A stretch of DNA of 64,000 nucleotides from Mycobacterium barrassiae (lineage in GTDB: Bacteria; Actinomycetota; Actinomycetes; Mycobacteriales; Mycobacteriaceae). The position numbers and the translations under genes are program-made. The notes under the pieces are model-generated. The model saw only the letters and a list, made by a program, of their open reading frames with translations, was not told where the DNA came from and did no database searches. Shown in pieces: positions 1 through 11,541 of the stretch (position 1 is the stretch's first letter; every line of letters starts with the position of its first letter). The stretch is taken from the NCBI RefSeq assembly GCF_025822765.1, contig NZ_JACKUK010000017.1, positions 22,615 to 86,614 of the forward strand. The letters are read 5' to 3'.

Positions 1-2
1 AT

Positions 3-2789
<2,787 letters not shown>

Positions 2790-2793
2790 AAGG

Positions 2794-4413
2794 TCAGGCC
2801 TTCTCCTCCACAACCGGTTCGGGCTCAGATTGGGGCGCGGAAGCCGCGTCCTCCGGTGACACCAGGTTCAGCGGCCTCGCCAATTGTGTGGGGGCCACCC
2901 GCCCGCGCAGTTCGACGATCTCGCCGACGTCCCAGCACAGTGCCTCCGCGTCCAGCGCCCCGCTGACCGCGATGGCCGACGCGAGCACATGCCCCGGCTC
3001 GAGCTTGGCCAACTCGGTCAGCCGCGCGGCCTCGTTGACCGGGTCGCCGATGACGGTGTACTCGAATCGGGCCTGCGCACCGATGTGTCCGGCGATCGCG
3101 CGGCCGGCCGACACCCCGATGCCGAATTCGGTCTGGCCCAGCACCTGGATCAGTTCGTCGTGCAGCTCGCGCGACGCGGCCAGCGCAGCGCCACACGCGT
3201 CGGGGTGCTCGATCGGTGCGCCGAAGATGGCCAGCGCCGCATCGCCCTGGAACTTGTTGACGAAGCCGCCATGGCGGTTGACCGTGTCGACGACCACCCG
3301 GAAGAAGTCGTTGAGCAGGTTCACGACCTCGCCGGCCGGGATTGTGGCCGCCAGCTGTGTCGACCCGACGAGGTCGACGAACAGCACGGCCACATCGCGC
3401 TCCTGGCCACCGAGCTCGGTGCCGCGTTCCAGCGCCCGCCGGGCGACGTCCTCGCCGACGTAGCGGCCGAACAGGTCGCGTAGCCGCTGTCGTTCGGCGA
3501 GGTCACGCACCATGTCGTTGAAGCCCGCCTGCAGCAGGCCCAGCTCGCTGGCGTCGTAGATCTGCATGTGGGCGTTGTAGTTGCCGCGCTGCACCTCGCC
3601 CAGCGCCCACCGCAGCTGGCGCAGCGGGTCGGCGATCGACATCGCGACCAGCACCGTGCCGAACAGCCCGATGACCAATGCCGCGATGGCCAGCAGCAGG
3701 ATCGGCGTGGTCAGCTTGTCCGCAGGCGCGGTGAGCACCTCGAACTTGCTCGCCACCAGCGCCAGCACGATCGCCAGGATCGGCACGCCGGTGGACAGCA
3801 CCCACGTCATCACCTGGCGCTGGATCACCCCGGGGGCGCGGAAGTTCTCGGGCACCCCGCCACGCAGCGCGGCGACGGCGACGGGCCGCAACACCCGCTC
3901 CGACTGCAGATATCCGATGATCGCCGTCGCCGTGGCGCCCAGCCCGCTGGCGACGAACACGACCGGCGCCGACTTGCTGGCCACCGGCCAGCTGGCGACG
4001 ATGAACACGACCGACCCCAGCAGCCAGTTCGCGACGTTGATCATGGTGCGGTAGTAGGGCATCTTCAGCGCGCGGACGCGGGCCAGCTCGGTCACGGCCG
4101 GGTCGGTTTCGGTGAGCAGCGTGTCGCGGCGCTGCCAGCGGATCACAGGGATCAGCAGCCGCAGGCTCATATACGAGGCCGTCGTGAACGAGATGAAGAG
4201 GAAACCCAGGAACACCGCGAGGTTGAACGCCGGTAGATCCTGCAGCTGGATGCGGTCCTCGGGCGGCAGTCCGAACCGTAGGAAGCTCAGGACCAGCAGG
4301 GCGCCGATGATGTCGGCCTGCAGCATCCCGAGGGTGAACACCGGCCACGGCGTACGCGCGACCCAGCGGACGAATGCACCGATTCGTCTGATGGGGATGG
4401 CCGAATTGGTCAC
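2794..4413 (-). CDS. Membrane adenylate cyclase with HAMP and class III catalytic domain
   Basis: Predicted inner-membrane class III nucleotide cyclase making cAMP, 539 aa. About six hydrophobic segments lie within residues 25-260, followed by a HAMP region at about 258-312 and a catalytic domain from about 340. Visible catalytic residues are metal Asp D347 (FVDLVGST), K387 and D391 (NKFQGD), and D457, N460 and R464 (GDPVNEAAR), so it should be active. Architecture and position beside topA match Rv3645 of M. tuberculosis. The GTG start at 4413 lies 6 nt behind a TACGGT hexamer, which suggests a leaderless mRNA. It is divergent from holB. Confidence 0.95.
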   Translation of the reverse strand: MTNSAIPIRRIGAFVRWVARTPWPVFTLGMLQADIIGALLVLSFLRFGLPPEDRIQLQDLPAFNLAVFLGFLFISFTTASYMSLRLLIPVIRWQRRDTLLTETDPAVTELARVRALKMPYYRTMINVANWLLGSVVFIVASWPVASKSAPVVFVASGLGATATAIIGYLQSERVLRPVAVAALRGGVPENFRAPGVIQRQVMTWVLSTGVPILAIVLALVASKFEVLTAPADKLTTPILLLAIAALVIGLFGTVLVAMSIADPLRQLRWALGEVQRGNYNAHMQIYDASELGLLQAGFNDMVRDLAERQRLRDLFGRYVGEDVARRALERGTELGGQERDVAVLFVDLVGSTQLAATIPAGEVVNLLNDFFRVVVDTVNRHGGFVNKFQGDAALAIFGAPIEHPDACGAALAASRELHDELIQVLGQTEFGIGVSAGRAIAGHIGAQARFEYTVIGDPVNEAARLTELAKLEPGHVLASAIAVSGALDAEALCWDVGEIVELRGRVAPTQLARPLNLVSPEDAASAPQSEPEPVVEEKA

Positions 4414-4419
4414 TGGTCA

Positions 4420-4425
4420 ACCGTA
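4420..4425 (-). promoter_or_regulatory. -10 hexamer for leaderless cyclase mRNA
   Basis: TACGGT on the minus strand ends 6 nt before the GTG at 4413. This fits the TANNNT consensus with transcription starting at the start codon. No convincing -35 was seen. Confidence 0.5.
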
Positions 4426-4491
4426 TCGGTCGGCGCGGACTCGAAAAGGCGCAAACGAGCCCTGTGGGGCTGACGTGTCGCTTCGCAGCAC

Positions 4492-4497
4492 TACTGT
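4492..4497 (+). promoter_or_regulatory. -10 hexamer for holB
   Basis: TACTGT lies 8 nt before the ATG at 4506 and no Shine-Dalgarno sequence is present, which is consistent with leaderless holB mRNA. Confidence 0.45.
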
Positions 4498-4505
4498 TAT
4501 CTGCG

Positions 4506-5723
4506 ATGACCGGTGTTTTTTCACGTCTGGTGGGCCAGCAGGCAGTAGAAGCGGAATTGGTGGCAGCTGCACAGGCCGCCCGGGGTGATTCGTCTCACAC
4601 TTCTGGGTCCGACTCCGCCGGGCACACCATGACCCACGCCTGGCTGATCACCGGGCCGCCCGGATCGGGCCGATCGATCGCGGCGCTGTGCTTCGCCGCC
4701 GCGCTGCAGTGCACCAGCGACGGGGTGCCCGGCTGCGGTGAGTGCCGCGCCTGCTCGACGGCGATGGCGGGCACCCACGCCGACGTGCGGCGCATCGTCC
4801 CCGAAGGCCTGTCCATCGGGGTCGACGAGATGCGCACCATCGTGCAGATCGCGTCGAGACGGCCGAGCACCGGACGCTGGCAGATCGTCGTGATCGAGGA
4901 CGCCGACCGATTGACCGAGGGCGCGGCAAATGCGCTGCTGAAGGTCGTTGAGGAGCCGCCGCCGTCGACGGTGTTCCTGCTGTGCGCACCGTCGGTCGAC
5001 CCCGAGGACATCGCGATCACCCTGCGGTCGCGCTGCAGGCATGTCGCGCTGGTGACGCCGCCGGTCGATGCCATCGCTCAGGTCCTGATCGACACCGACG
5101 GGCTGGCGCCCGACGAGGCCCGCTGGGCGGCGTCGGTCAGCGGCGGCCATGTCGGGCGGGCGCGACGACTGGCCGTCGACGACGAGGCCCGTGAGCGCAG
5201 GCAGCGGGCCCTGGCGCTGGCCCGTGACGCGGCGACCCCGTCGCGCGCGTATGCGGCCGCCGAGGAGCTGGTCGCCACCGCCGAGGCGGAGGCGGTGTCG
5301 CTGACGGTCGACCGCAACGAGCTCGAGACGGAGGAGTTGCGCACCGCGCTCGGTGCCGGCGGCACCGGCAAGGGCACTGCTGGCACGATGCGCGGTGCGG
5401 CGGGGGCGCTCAAAGATCTTGAGCGACGGCAGAAGTCGCGTAAGACGCGGGCGTCACGCGACGCGCTGGACCGGGCGCTGATCGACCTGGCCACGTACTT
5501 CCGGGATGCACTGCTGGTGTCCGCCGGCGCCGACACCATCGCCCCGAACCACCCCGACATGAGTGAGCGGGTCGCCGCGATAGCCGCGCACGCGTCACCG
5601 GAGAAGCTGCTGCGCTGCATCGAGGCGGTGCTGGACTGCCGCGAGGCGCTGGATATGAACGTGAAGCCGAAGTTCGCGGTCGACGCGATGGTGGCCACCG
5701 TCGGCCGTGCTCTGCGTGACTGA
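4506..5723 (+). CDS. holB: DNA polymerase III subunit delta'
   Basis: Clamp-loader AAA+ subunit, 405 aa. The start chosen is the ATG at 4506 (MTGVFSRLVGQ), because mycobacterial homologues begin there and a -10 hexamer lies 8 nt upstream. The longer frame from 4464 would begin inside the promoter. The P-loop reads GPPGSGRS (about 50-57) with Arg in place of the catalytic Lys, as expected for a non-hydrolysing delta'. Cys 69, 77, 80 and 83 form the zinc module. A degenerate Walker B (IEDADRL) and an LRSRC motif follow. The tRNA-Thr gene lies just downstream. Confidence 0.95.
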   Translation: MTGVFSRLVGQQAVEAELVAAAQAARGDSSHTSGSDSAGHTMTHAWLITGPPGSGRSIAALCFAAALQCTSDGVPGCGECRACSTAMAGTHADVRRIVPEGLSIGVDEMRTIVQIASRRPSTGRWQIVVIEDADRLTEGAANALLKVVEEPPPSTVFLLCAPSVDPEDIAITLRSRCRHVALVTPPVDAIAQVLIDTDGLAPDEARWAASVSGGHVGRARRLAVDDEARERRQRALALARDAATPSRAYAAAEELVATAEAEAVSLTVDRNELETEELRTALGAGGTGKGTAGTMRGAAGALKDLERRQKSRKTRASRDALDRALIDLATYFRDALLVSAGADTIAPNHPDMSERVAAIAAHASPEKLLRCIEAVLDCREALDMNVKPKFAVDAMVATVGRALRD

Positions 5724-5776
5724 GTTGGGCCCTCGGTGTGCCCTGTCGTAGACTCGTGCCGCCCCGAAACGGGCAC

Positions 5777-5852
5777 GCCACCTTAGCTCAGTCGGTAGAG
5801 CGATTCACTCGTAATGAATAGGTCAGGAGTTCGATTCTCCTAGGTGGCTCCA
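5777..5852 (+). tRNA. tRNA-Thr (anticodon CGU)
   Basis: A full cloverleaf can be drawn. The acceptor stem GCCACCT (5777-5783) pairs with AGGTGGC (5842-5848). The D-arm contains AGCTCAGTCGGTAGAGC, the anticodon loop CTCGTAA carries CGT, and the T-arm is AGGAG-TTCGATT-CTCCT. The discriminator is T at 5849 and CCA is encoded at 5850-5852. The same tRNA sits beside holB in M. tuberculosis. Confidence 0.97.
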
Positions 5853-5871
5853 GCTACCAGCGGCGCGTCCG

Positions 5872-6246
5872 TCAGCTCTTGGCGCCGAACAGCTCACCCG
5901 CCACCCGCAGGGCTGAGTTGGCCGCCGGGAATCCGGCATAGCCCGTCGAGTGGTAGATCACCTCGGCGATCTCGTTTTCGGTCAGGCCGTTGTTGCGCGC
6001 GATCTGGACGTGAATCTGCAGCTCGTCGGTCGCCCGCGACGCGATGAGGATGCCGAGCGTGACAAGGCTGCGGTCGCGCCGGCTCAGCCCGTCGCGGGTC
6101 CACAACCTGCCGAAGACGTTGTCCATCACCAGCGGCAGCATCTCGCTTCCGAATGACCCTTCCGGGATCTCGACGTCGCCCTCCGGCAGCACGCCGGGAA
6201 GCAGCTCGCGGAAAACCTCGAATCCTTGCTCACGCACATCTGTCAT
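5872..6246 (-). CDS. Carboxymuconolactone decarboxylase-family protein
   Basis: Small all-alpha CMD-fold protein, 124 aa. The conserved core is RDRSLVTLGILIA, then HVQIARNNGLTENEIAEV, then GYAGFPAANSAL. There is no CxxC, so it is of the gamma-carboxymuconolactone-decarboxylase type and not the AhpD peroxidase type. The substrate cannot be deduced: no protocatechuate-pathway genes are nearby. It stands alone between the tRNA and the galE operon. A hydrolase or regulator-associated CMD paralogue is equally possible. Confidence 0.85.
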   Translation of the reverse strand: MTDVREQGFEVFRELLPGVLPEGDVEIPEGSFGSEMLPLVMDNVFGRLWTRDGLSRRDRSLVTLGILIASRATDELQIHVQIARNNGLTENEIAEVIYHSTGYAGFPAANSALRVAGELFGAKS

Positions 6247-6271
6247 GGGGGACAGCGTGACACGCGGCGGC

Positions 6272-8056
6272 CTATCTGGGAGCGACGAACCCGACCGGTC
6301 CCGGCGAGATGCACACCGACAACGCCGCGGTGTTGGCCCGGACGTCGATCGCGTCGCCGGCGCCTGGGAGCCGGACGAAGACCCGGTTCAGGCCTGGCCG
6401 CACCGGCACCTTCACCTCGACCCCCTCCGTAAGCGACATCGTCAGCGATCCATCGCTGTTGGCCAGGTAGTTGATCTCCGCGGTCCAATCGGCGGGCAGC
6501 AGCGGGCCGTCCAACGGCATCCGCACCGGGAAGTCCGGTTGCACCAGGTAGCCGCATTGCGGCTCGGGGCCGTCGACGATGCTGCGGACCCAGGTGACCT
6601 TCGCATCCACCAATCGACCGGAACTGTCCAGCATGCGCAAGTCCGTTGTGGCCGAGGCGAACTCGGGCCGGTGGCGCAGCAGGGCGAACATGTGGCTGGC
6701 CCGGTTTTCGGGTCCGACCACGCGCTGCAACACCAGCGGGTCGACCTCCTGGTCGAGCATCGCAGCGCTGGATTCCAACGACGCGGCGGCCAGTCCCGCT
6801 ACGGCATTCTGCAGGTAGGGCTGGGCCGGGTTGTCCCGCCAGCTCGTCAGGAACGTCATCGTCGAGTACAAGCTGCTCGCCATGAATGCGGTTGTCGCGA
6901 CGACGATTACGGCCGTCCTGGCGCGTGATGCGTCAAGCCACTCCGCACCCTCGCGGTTGGGTGCGCACAGACCGACGGCCGCCAGCAGTGCCAGCACGAT
7001 CACGAGATCGGGCAGGTACCGCAGGGTCTGCGCCAACTCGAGGGCGGTGTACTGCGACGACCGCATCAGGTAGATCGGTATCTGGCATGCCACCGCGTAG
7101 CCGACCGCGACGAGCCACACCGGGCCGATGCGCCGCTTGCGCGCAACCGTCACCGCCACCACGACCGCCAGGGCCACCCAGCCCAGAACCATCACGGTCA
7201 GCGGCGGTGTACCCCAAGGCGACGCCGGCGCCCAGCGTTGCCAATCCCACGGCCCGCCATCGAGTCCTGGCACGATGCCGTGCGTCACCGAGCGACTCAA
7301 CAGATCCCAGGTCATCGACCAGTCGAGGGTCCACCGTTTCTGGTCGACGACGGCGAGATAGACGGCGATCCACGCCGCGGTGACCGCGAGGGCCGAGACC
7401 CACAGTCGAATCCCGCGACGCCACACCGTCGTCAGTGATCCGGTGCCCGTGACGTGCGCGAGCAGAGCGACGATCGCGAACGCGACAAAGGGGATGACGG
7501 CCGCCTTCTCGAAGAACAACAGACCGCCGAAATAGACCAGCAGACCCGACACGGCATAGCGTTGATTTCCGGTGCGCACCAACAGAACAGCGTCCCCGCA
7601 CACCCAGGCCAGCGCCGCCAGCATCGGCAGCGAGTTCAACGCGGCAGCCCACCAGGCGAAGCCGGGTACGGCCAACGGGGTGAACAGCGCGAAGGTCAGC
7701 GGAATGAGCAACACGGGCCGCCAGCCCAGGATCACGTGCAGCGCCCGCAGCAGCGCCAGCGACGCCAGCAGCTGCAGCACGATCAGGCTGATCGCCGGTA
7801 GGAACCACTGCAGCGGGGCGACCCGGGTGATGGCGCCGGCGACCAGGAACGCGCCGGGCATGACGTGACCGTCGTGGTCGTCGAACAGATAGTTCACGGA
7901 CAGCAGGTTCTGGGTGCCCGCACGGCCGATGAGGATCAGGTCGTCCCAGTAGAAATAGCCGTTGAAGGCGAGCACCGCGCGGATGACCAGTTGCACCGCG
8001 ATCAGCGCGGCTGCGGTGCGGGCGACCCAGTTGGCTTGGCTCGTAGTGCTTTTCAC
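6272..8056 (-). CDS. Polytopic membrane protein, possible GT-C glycosyltransferase
   Basis: Membrane protein of 594 aa with roughly ten hydrophobic helices and a soluble C-terminal domain of about 200 residues. The first periplasmic loop carries YFYWDDL, an acidic pair placed as in GT-C glycosyltransferases that use polyprenyl-phosphate sugars. Its GTG start at 8056 overlaps the galE stop as GTGA, so it is translationally coupled to galE. I infer a role in moving a galactose-type sugar onto a cell-envelope acceptor. The acceptor is unknown and the enzymatic assignment is tentative. Confidence 0.8.
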   Translation of the reverse strand: MKSTTSQANWVARTAAALIAVQLVIRAVLAFNGYFYWDDLILIGRAGTQNLLSVNYLFDDHDGHVMPGAFLVAGAITRVAPLQWFLPAISLIVLQLLASLALLRALHVILGWRPVLLIPLTFALFTPLAVPGFAWWAAALNSLPMLAALAWVCGDAVLLVRTGNQRYAVSGLLVYFGGLLFFEKAAVIPFVAFAIVALLAHVTGTGSLTTVWRRGIRLWVSALAVTAAWIAVYLAVVDQKRWTLDWSMTWDLLSRSVTHGIVPGLDGGPWDWQRWAPASPWGTPPLTVMVLGWVALAVVVAVTVARKRRIGPVWLVAVGYAVACQIPIYLMRSSQYTALELAQTLRYLPDLVIVLALLAAVGLCAPNREGAEWLDASRARTAVIVVATTAFMASSLYSTMTFLTSWRDNPAQPYLQNAVAGLAAASLESSAAMLDQEVDPLVLQRVVGPENRASHMFALLRHRPEFASATTDLRMLDSSGRLVDAKVTWVRSIVDGPEPQCGYLVQPDFPVRMPLDGPLLPADWTAEINYLANSDGSLTMSLTEGVEVKVPVRPGLNRVFVRLPGAGDAIDVRANTAALSVCISPGPVGFVAPR

Positions 8057-9042
8057 GCGGGATAGTTGTCGCCGGCCCGGCTGCGCGCCTCCCACGCCGA
8101 GGCCACCATCTCGCGCAGCGAATGCCGCATCTGCCAGTCCAGGTCACGCTTGGCCAGGTCGCCCGACGCGACGATGCGGGCCGGGTCTCCCGGCCGCCTG
8201 GGTTTGATCGTCGGTTCGAAGTCGATCCCGGTGACGTCCCGGATCGCCGTCATGATCTGGCGCACCGACGTGCCGTCCCCGCTGCCGAGGTTGTACACCG
8301 GCTCGACCGGCTCGTTGGCGACGAGCCGTACCGCGGCGGCGACGTGAGCCAGCGAAAGGTCGGTGACGTGGATGTAGTCGCGCACGCATGTCCCGTCCGG
8401 TGTCGGGTAGTCGTCACCGTTGATGTGTGGCGTCTCGCCCCGGAAGAGCGCGTTGAACACCAACGGAAACAGGTTGTGCGGACTGGCGTCGAACAGTTCG
8501 TCCGAACCGGAGCCGACCACGTTGAAGTAGCGCAGGCTGGTGTGCCGCAGACCAGAGGCGCGGCCGGCGTCGCGCAGCAGCCACTCGCCGATCAGTTTGG
8601 TCTCACCGTAGGGCGACTCCGGTCGCGTCGGGGTGTTCTCGGTGACGATGTCGACATCCGGGGTGCCGAAGGTGGCCGCGCTGGACGAGAACACCATCTT
8701 GTCGACGCCCGTGGCCTCCATCGCCTTGAGCAGCGTCACCATTGCCGAGACGTTCTGCTCGTAGGTGTGCAGTGGCCGCTGGACCGACACTCCGGCGTAC
8801 TTGAACCCGGCGATGTGAATGACGCCGTCGACGTGGTGGTCGCGCAGGGTCTGCGTGACGAGGTCCCCGTCCAGCAGGGTGCCGCGCACGAACGGCACCG
8901 ATGCGGGGACGAACTGCTCCAGCCCCGTGGACAGGTCGTCGATGACAACCACCTGGATGTCGGCGTCCATCAGGGCGCGGACCACGTGGGAGCCGATGTA
9001 GCCAGCTCCGCCAGTCACCATCCACGTCATCGGAGCCGCCAC
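8053..9042 (-). CDS. galE: UDP-glucose 4-epimerase
   Basis: Extended short-chain dehydrogenase that interconverts UDP-glucose and UDP-galactose. The NAD-binding Rossmann motif TGGAGYIGSH is at the N terminus, followed by SSSAATFG (catalytic Ser/Thr region) and YGETK (YxxxK). The start is ambiguous. GTG 9042 sits 7 nt behind a perfect TAGACT -10 hexamer (leaderless). ATG 9030 (MTWMVTGG) matches the usual family N terminus. I chose 9042. It is first gene of a two-gene operon with the polytopic membrane protein. Confidence 0.92.
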   Translation of the reverse strand: MAAPMTWMVTGGAGYIGSHVVRALMDADIQVVVIDDLSTGLEQFVPASVPFVRGTLLDGDLVTQTLRDHHVDGVIHIAGFKYAGVSVQRPLHTYEQNVSAMVTLLKAMEATGVDKMVFSSSAATFGTPDVDIVTENTPTRPESPYGETKLIGEWLLRDAGRASGLRHTSLRYFNVVGSGSDELFDASPHNLFPLVFNALFRGETPHINGDDYPTPDGTCVRDYIHVTDLSLAHVAAAVRLVANEPVEPVYNLGSGDGTSVRQIMTAIRDVTGIDFEPTIKPRRPGDPARIVASGDLAKRDLDWQMRHSLREMVASAWEARSRAGDNYPA

Positions 9043-9049
9043 CGGGGTG

Positions 9050-9055
9050 AGTCTA
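9050..9055 (-). promoter_or_regulatory. -10 hexamer for galE
   Basis: TAGACT on the minus strand lies 7 nt before GTG 9042. This supports that start and a leaderless transcript. Confidence 0.5.
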
Positions 9056-9116
9056 GTAAGCGGCGCGCGGCTGCTCGCGGTGTCGTCCTGCCTGCGGGTA
9101 CTTTCAAAGGCAAGAA

Positions 9117-9138
9117 AGATTGTGAGTACTTACTTTCT
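9117..9138. promoter_or_regulatory. Palindromic operator upstream of amidohydrolase-tetR
   Basis: Imperfect 22-bp palindrome AGATTGTGAGTACTTACTTTCT. The core GTGAGTAC/TTAC is symmetrical about 9127/9128 with one mismatched pair, and AGA/TCT flanks match. It ends 4 nt before the -10 hexamer at 9143, so it covers the -35 region. It is the natural binding site for the TetR protein encoded at 10939. Confidence 0.6.
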
Positions 9139-9142
9139 GTTG

Positions 9143-9148
9143 TAAGGT
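9143..9148 (+). promoter_or_regulatory. -10 hexamer for amidohydrolase operon
   Basis: TAAGGT lies 7 nt before ATG 9156, a leaderless arrangement directly downstream of the palindrome. Confidence 0.5.
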
Positions 9149-9155
9149 CGCCGTC

Positions 9156-10937
9156 ATGACCTACGACGTGATCGTTCGCAACGGCCTCTGGTTCGACGGG
9201 ACCGGTGCCGCCCCGCAAGTCCGCACCCTGGGCATCCGCGACGGAATCGTGGCGACCGTGTCGGCCGGCCCCCTCGACGAGACGGGCTGCCCCGACGTGA
9301 TCGATGCGACGGGCAAGTGGATCGTGCCCGGCTTCATCGACGTGCACACGCACTATGACGCCGAGGTGTTGCTCGATCCGGGCCTGCGCGAGTCGGTCCG
9401 TCACGGCGTGACGACGGTGCTGCTCGGCAACTGCTCGCTGTCGACGGTCTATGCCGATGCCGATGACGCCGCCGACCTTTTCAGCCGCGTGGAGGCGGTG
9501 CCGCGCAAGTTCGTCCACGGCGCCCTCGAAGCCAAGAAGACGTGGTCCGACCCCGCCGAGTACGTGCGTGCACTCGACGAACTTCCGCTGGGTCCGAACA
9601 TCGGCTCGATGCTCGGCCATTCCGACCTTCGCACCAGCGTCCTCGGGCTGGACCGCGCGACGACCGAGGGTGTCAAGCCGACACCTGCCGAGCTGGACCG
9701 GATGGCGGCGATGCTCGAGAAGGCGTTGGACGCAGGGCTTCTCGGGTTGTCGGGCATGGATGCACCGATCGACAAACTCGACGGCGATCGTTATCGGTCA
9801 CGGGCACTGCCGTCGACGTTCGCCACCTGGCGTGAGCGACGCAAGCTGATCTCGGTGCTGCGCAAGCACCGTCGCATTCTGCAGAGTGCGCCGAACACCG
9901 TGAAACCGATGTCGGCGCTGATGTTCTTCCTCACCAGCAGCGGGTGGTTCGGTCGTCGTCCCGGTGTCCGGGTGAGCCTGCTGGTGTCGGCGGACGCCAA
10001 GTCCGCGACGGGAGCGGTGCACGTACTGGGGCCCGGCGTCAGGCTTCTCAACAAAGTGCTGGACTCGTTCGTGCGTTTTCAGCATCTGCCCGTTCCGTTC
10101 GAGCTGTACTCCGACGGTATCGACCTGCCGGTGTTCGAGGAGTTCGGTGCCGGCACCGCCGCACTGCATCTGCGTGACCAGATCGAGCGCAACGAACTAC
10201 TGGCCGACACCGAGTACCGGCGCCGGTTCCGCCGCTCCTTCGACAAGAAGAAGCTCGGACCGTCGTTGTGGCACCGGGACTTCCATGACGCGACCATCGT
10301 CGAGTGCCCGGACAAGTCGCTGATCGGGAAGAGCTTCGGTCAGATCGCCGACGAGCGCGGGTTGCATCCGCTCGACGCATTCCTCGACGTACTCGTCGAG
10401 AACGGTGAGCGCAACGTGCGGTGGACGACGATCGTGGCGAACCACCGGCCCAAGTATCTCGACCGGCTCGCCGCCGACCCGTCCGTCCACATGGGGTTCT
10501 CCGACGCCGGTGCCCACCTGCGCAACATGGCGTTCTACAACTTTCCGTTGCGTCTGCTCAAGCGCGTTCGTGACGCCGAGCTGGCGGGTCGCCCGTTCCT
10601 GTCGGTGCAGCGGGCGGTGTACCGGCTCAGCGCCGAGGTGGCCGAATGGTTCGGCCTTGCCGCAGGCACTCTCCGTGAGGGTGAACGTGCCGACTTCGTC
10701 GTCATCGATCCCGAACACCTCGACGACTCGGTGAACGGCTACCACGAAGAGAGCGTGCCGTTCTACGGCGGGCTGAGCCGCATGGTCAATCGCAACGATT
10801 CCACCGTGGTGGCGACCGCCGTCGGCGGCAAGGTCGTGTTCCGCGAGGGTGAGTTCTGCGAGGGTTACGGCATGACGGTGAAGTCCGGCCACTTCCTGCG
10901 AGCGGGCACCACTTCGCACGCGAAAGCGCTTGCCTGA
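9156..10937 (+). CDS. Amidohydrolase, N-acyl-D-amino-acid deacylase type
   Basis: Metal-dependent TIM-barrel amidohydrolase, 593 aa. The N-terminal composite beta domain (DVIVRNGLWFDGTG) is followed by FIDVHTHYDAE, whose HxH supplies metal ligands, and by HLRNMAFYNF near an Asp-containing FSDAGAH motif. The C-terminal ERADFVVIDP and VNGYHEESVPFYGG are typical of the D-aminoacylase branch, whose members are often annotated without a known substrate. It is followed after 1 nt by a TetR regulator and preceded by a palindrome, so it is probably induced by its own substrate or product. Confidence 0.88.
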   Translation: MTYDVIVRNGLWFDGTGAAPQVRTLGIRDGIVATVSAGPLDETGCPDVIDATGKWIVPGFIDVHTHYDAEVLLDPGLRESVRHGVTTVLLGNCSLSTVYADADDAADLFSRVEAVPRKFVHGALEAKKTWSDPAEYVRALDELPLGPNIGSMLGHSDLRTSVLGLDRATTEGVKPTPAELDRMAAMLEKALDAGLLGLSGMDAPIDKLDGDRYRSRALPSTFATWRERRKLISVLRKHRRILQSAPNTVKPMSALMFFLTSSGWFGRRPGVRVSLLVSADAKSATGAVHVLGPGVRLLNKVLDSFVRFQHLPVPFELYSDGIDLPVFEEFGAGTAALHLRDQIERNELLADTEYRRRFRRSFDKKKLGPSLWHRDFHDATIVECPDKSLIGKSFGQIADERGLHPLDAFLDVLVENGERNVRWTTIVANHRPKYLDRLAADPSVHMGFSDAGAHLRNMAFYNFPLRLLKRVRDAELAGRPFLSVQRAVYRLSAEVAEWFGLAAGTLREGERADFVVIDPEHLDDSVNGYHEESVPFYGGLSRMVNRNDSTVVATAVGGKVVFREGEFCEGYGMTVKSGHFLRAGTTSHAKALA

Positions 10938-10938
10938 C

Positions 10939-11541
10939 ATGGCACGAACTCAGCAGCAACGTCGGGAGGAAACGATCGCGCGGCTGCTCGACGCCAGCAT
11001 CGACACCATTGTCGATGTCGGATACGCACGGGCGTCGGCGGCGATGATCGCCAAGCGCGCCAACGTATCCGACGGTGCGCTGTTCCGCCACTTCCCGACC
11101 ATGGGTGACTTCATGGCCGCCACCGCCCAGGAGGTGATGCGACGGCAACTGGGACTGTTCTCGAAGCGGGTGGCCGAGATACCGGCCAACGAGCCGGCGT
11201 TGGAGGCCGCGCTCACCATCCTGCGCGACGTCACCGGTAACGCCACCAACACCGTCATGTATGAGCTGATGGTCGCGGCGCGCACGGACGAAAAGCTCAG
11301 GGGCACTCTGAGAGAGGTGCTCGCCGAATATGCGGCGAACATCTACGAGGCCGCAAGGGCGCTTCCCGGCGCCGAGCAGATTCCGGACGAGACCTTCATC
11401 GCATTGGTGGCGATACTCACCAACGCCTTCGACGGCGCGGCGATCGTGCGTGCGGTGCTGCCGCAGCCTGAACTCGAGGACAAGCGAATCGAGCTGCTGG
11501 CGGCGCTGCTCAGCGGGACGTCACCGACGCTACGGGCGTAA
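10939..11541 (+). CDS. TetR-family transcriptional regulator
   Basis: 200 aa, start ATG 10939 (MARTQQQRREE), 1 nt after the stop of the amidohydrolase. The N-terminal helix-turn-helix contains ARASAAMIAKRANVSDGALFRHFPTMGDF, summarised here by its ANVSDGALFRHFP recognition segment. The C-terminal ligand domain is unassigned. It is likely an autoregulator of the operon through the palindrome at 9117-9138. Its last 12 nt overlap the convergent flippase gene. Confidence 0.93.
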   Translation: MARTQQQRREETIARLLDASIDTIVDVGYARASAAMIAKRANVSDGALFRHFPTMGDFMAATAQEVMRRQLGLFSKRVAEIPANEPALEAALTILRDVTGNATNTVMYELMVAARTDEKLRGTLREVLAEYAANIYEAARALPGAEQIPDETFIALVAILTNAFDGAAIVRAVLPQPELEDKRIELLAALLSGTSPTLRA

